Shown here: positions 5,340 to 6,019 of the stretch, one piece after another
Layout of the letters: each line of letters opens with the position of its first letter
Numbering within the stretch: position 1 is the first letter of the stretch
Source of the DNA: Bacillota bacterium
GTDB taxonomy: Bacteria > Bacillota > Clostridia > Clostridiales > Clostridiaceae
Length of the DNA: 6,019 nucleotides
Direction of reading: 5' to 3'
Assembly (NCBI GenBank): GCA_023427705.1
Contig: JAEZAL010000165.1
Coordinates: 1-6,019 of the forward strand
Translations under genes and position numbers: made by a program
Notes under the pieces: generated by a model
Databases searched by the model: none
What the model saw: the letters and a program-made list of their open reading frames with translations, nothing else
Told to the model about the DNA's origin: nothing

Positions 5340-6019
5340 ATGAAGAAAAAAATTATAAGTCTTGGACTTATATTAGGTGTATTAGTTTCTTTTTCGGCAT
5401 GTGGAACTAAGGATTTAGAAGATAATAAGGGTGAAAGATTAAGAGTTGGAGTTACAATAAATCCATTAAAGGATTTTGCAGAAACTATTGGTGGAGATAA
5501 AGTAGAAGTATTTTCTATTATACCAGATGGTAGTGATGCACATAGCTTTGATCCAAAGCCAAAGGATTTAAAAGAATTAATAAACTCTGACGTATTTATA
5601 TATAATGGTCTTGGAATGGAAGAATGGATAGATTCTGTTTTAGGAACAATTGAAGGCAAAGATGTAAAAGTTGTTGAAGCAAGTCATGGTATAAATGTAT
5701 TTAATACTTCAGATGAAGATATAGATGCACATGATGATGAACACGCTGATGAACATGCTGATGAACATTCAGATGAAGAGCATGCCGACGAAGAACATGC
5801 TGATGAAGATGATCATGATCATGATCACGGTGGAAAGGACCCACACGTTTGGTTAAGTTTAAGTGATGCTATTATAGAAGCGGAAAATATAAAAAATGCT
5901 TTTGTTGAAGCAGATGCTGAAAATAAAGATTATTACGAAGAAAACTTTAATAAGTTAAAAGATGAATTTACTGCTTTATATGATGAATATGTTAATAAGT
6001 TTAAAGAGTTAACTAATAA
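5340..6019 (+). CDS. znuA: Zinc ABC transporter substrate-binding lipoprotein, ZnuA/AdcA family (3'-partial)
   Basis: The frame runs from ATG 5340 for 226 full codons to the window edge without a stop; the TAA of the last three bases is out of frame. Family members have about 300 or more residues, so the C-terminal lobe is missing. Residues 1-20 are a lipoprotein signal peptide (MKKKIISLGLILG) ending at FSAC, with Cys21 as the lipid site; Phe at -3 is less usual than Leu. VGVTINPLKDFAETIGG starts the N-terminal lobe. DAHSFDPKPKDL supplies the first likely metal ligand, His68. DPHVW (167-171) supplies the second, His169. Between them residues 131-163 form a His/Asp/Glu-rich loop with nine His, typical of zinc rather than manganese binders. 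It should capture Zn2+ outside the membrane for an ABC importer whose ATPase and permease genes are expected downstream. A Zur-like operator precedes it. A Mn-binding relative is the main alternative. Confidence 0.92.
   Translation, partial: MKKKIISLGLILGVLVSFSACGTKDLEDNKGERLRVGVTINPLKDFAETIGGDKVEVFSIIPDGSDAHSFDPKPKDLKELINSDVFIYNGLGMEEWIDSVLGTIEGKDVKVVEASHGINVFNTSDEDIDAHDDEHADEHADEHSDEEHADEEHADEDDHDHDHGGKDPHVWLSLSDAIIEAENIKNAFVEADAENKDYYEENFNKLKDEFTALYDEYVNKFKELTN
5730..5828 (+). repeat. Degenerate repeats encoding the His/Asp/Glu metal loop
   Basis: Units of the form D-E-H-A (GATGAACATGCT and variants) repeat at 5736, 5748 and 5760, then as D-E-E-H-A at 5772 and 5787, ending in alternating Asp-His (5811-5828). 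Synonymous changes (CAC/CAT, GCT/GCC, GAT/GAC) show that the copies are not freshly duplicated. The unit lengths are multiples of three, so gain or loss of a unit keeps the frame. Confidence 0.8.

Noticed and set aside
5315..5659. 114-codon minus-strand frame
   Set aside because: It is antisense to znuA, which has a full signal peptide, ribosome site and family motifs.
6017..6019. Apparent TAA stop of znuA at the window end
   Set aside because: It is out of frame: the last full codon is AAT at 6015-6017, so the gene continues past the edge.

Overview
The window is very AT-rich, with A/T-ending codons, AGGAGG-type ribosome binding sites, tight gene packing and two lipoproteins with short lipobox signal peptides. 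This points to a low-GC Gram-positive, most likely Clostridium or a close relative. All recognisable genes lie on the + strand, in three blocks.

Block 1 (1-1109) is the end of an envelope operon. It holds the C-terminal part of a polytopic membrane protein, perhaps an ABC-2 type permease. Its stop codon overlaps the Shine-Dalgarno sequence of a lipoprotein gene whose second half is a seven-fold G-[VL]-G repeat, probably a DUF4097/toast-rack-like beta-solenoid. A 287-bp gap without genes (1110-1396) follows. It contains a weak hairpin, a 73-nt imperfect hairpin with a perfect 16-bp base, a perfect DnaA-box sequence, a plausible sigma-A promoter and a perfect LexA (SOS) box.

Block 2 (1397-5249) is a two-gene DNA repair operon: a YhaO/SbcD-type metallophosphoesterase nuclease overlapping by 14 bp a YhaN-type ABC/SMC-like ATPase. 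The ATPase has a two-helix membrane hairpin in mid-coiled-coil, where SbcC/Rad50 proteins carry a zinc hook. The LexA box sits over the predicted transcription start, so the operon is probably SOS-induced. No convincing terminator follows it.

Block 3 (5250-6019) starts with a strong promoter (TTGACA, 17 bp, TAAAAT). A 7-1-7 inverted repeat of the Fur/Zur operator type lies just downstream of it, followed by the start of a zinc-binding lipoprotein gene (ZnuA/AdcA family) with a His/Asp/Glu-rich metal loop. This gene is still open at the window edge. The ABC ATPase and permease of the transporter would be expected downstream.

I found no new class of system. The most informative content is regulatory: the SOS box on yhaON, the DnaA box beside it, the Zur-like operator on znuA, and an unexplained long hairpin between operons.
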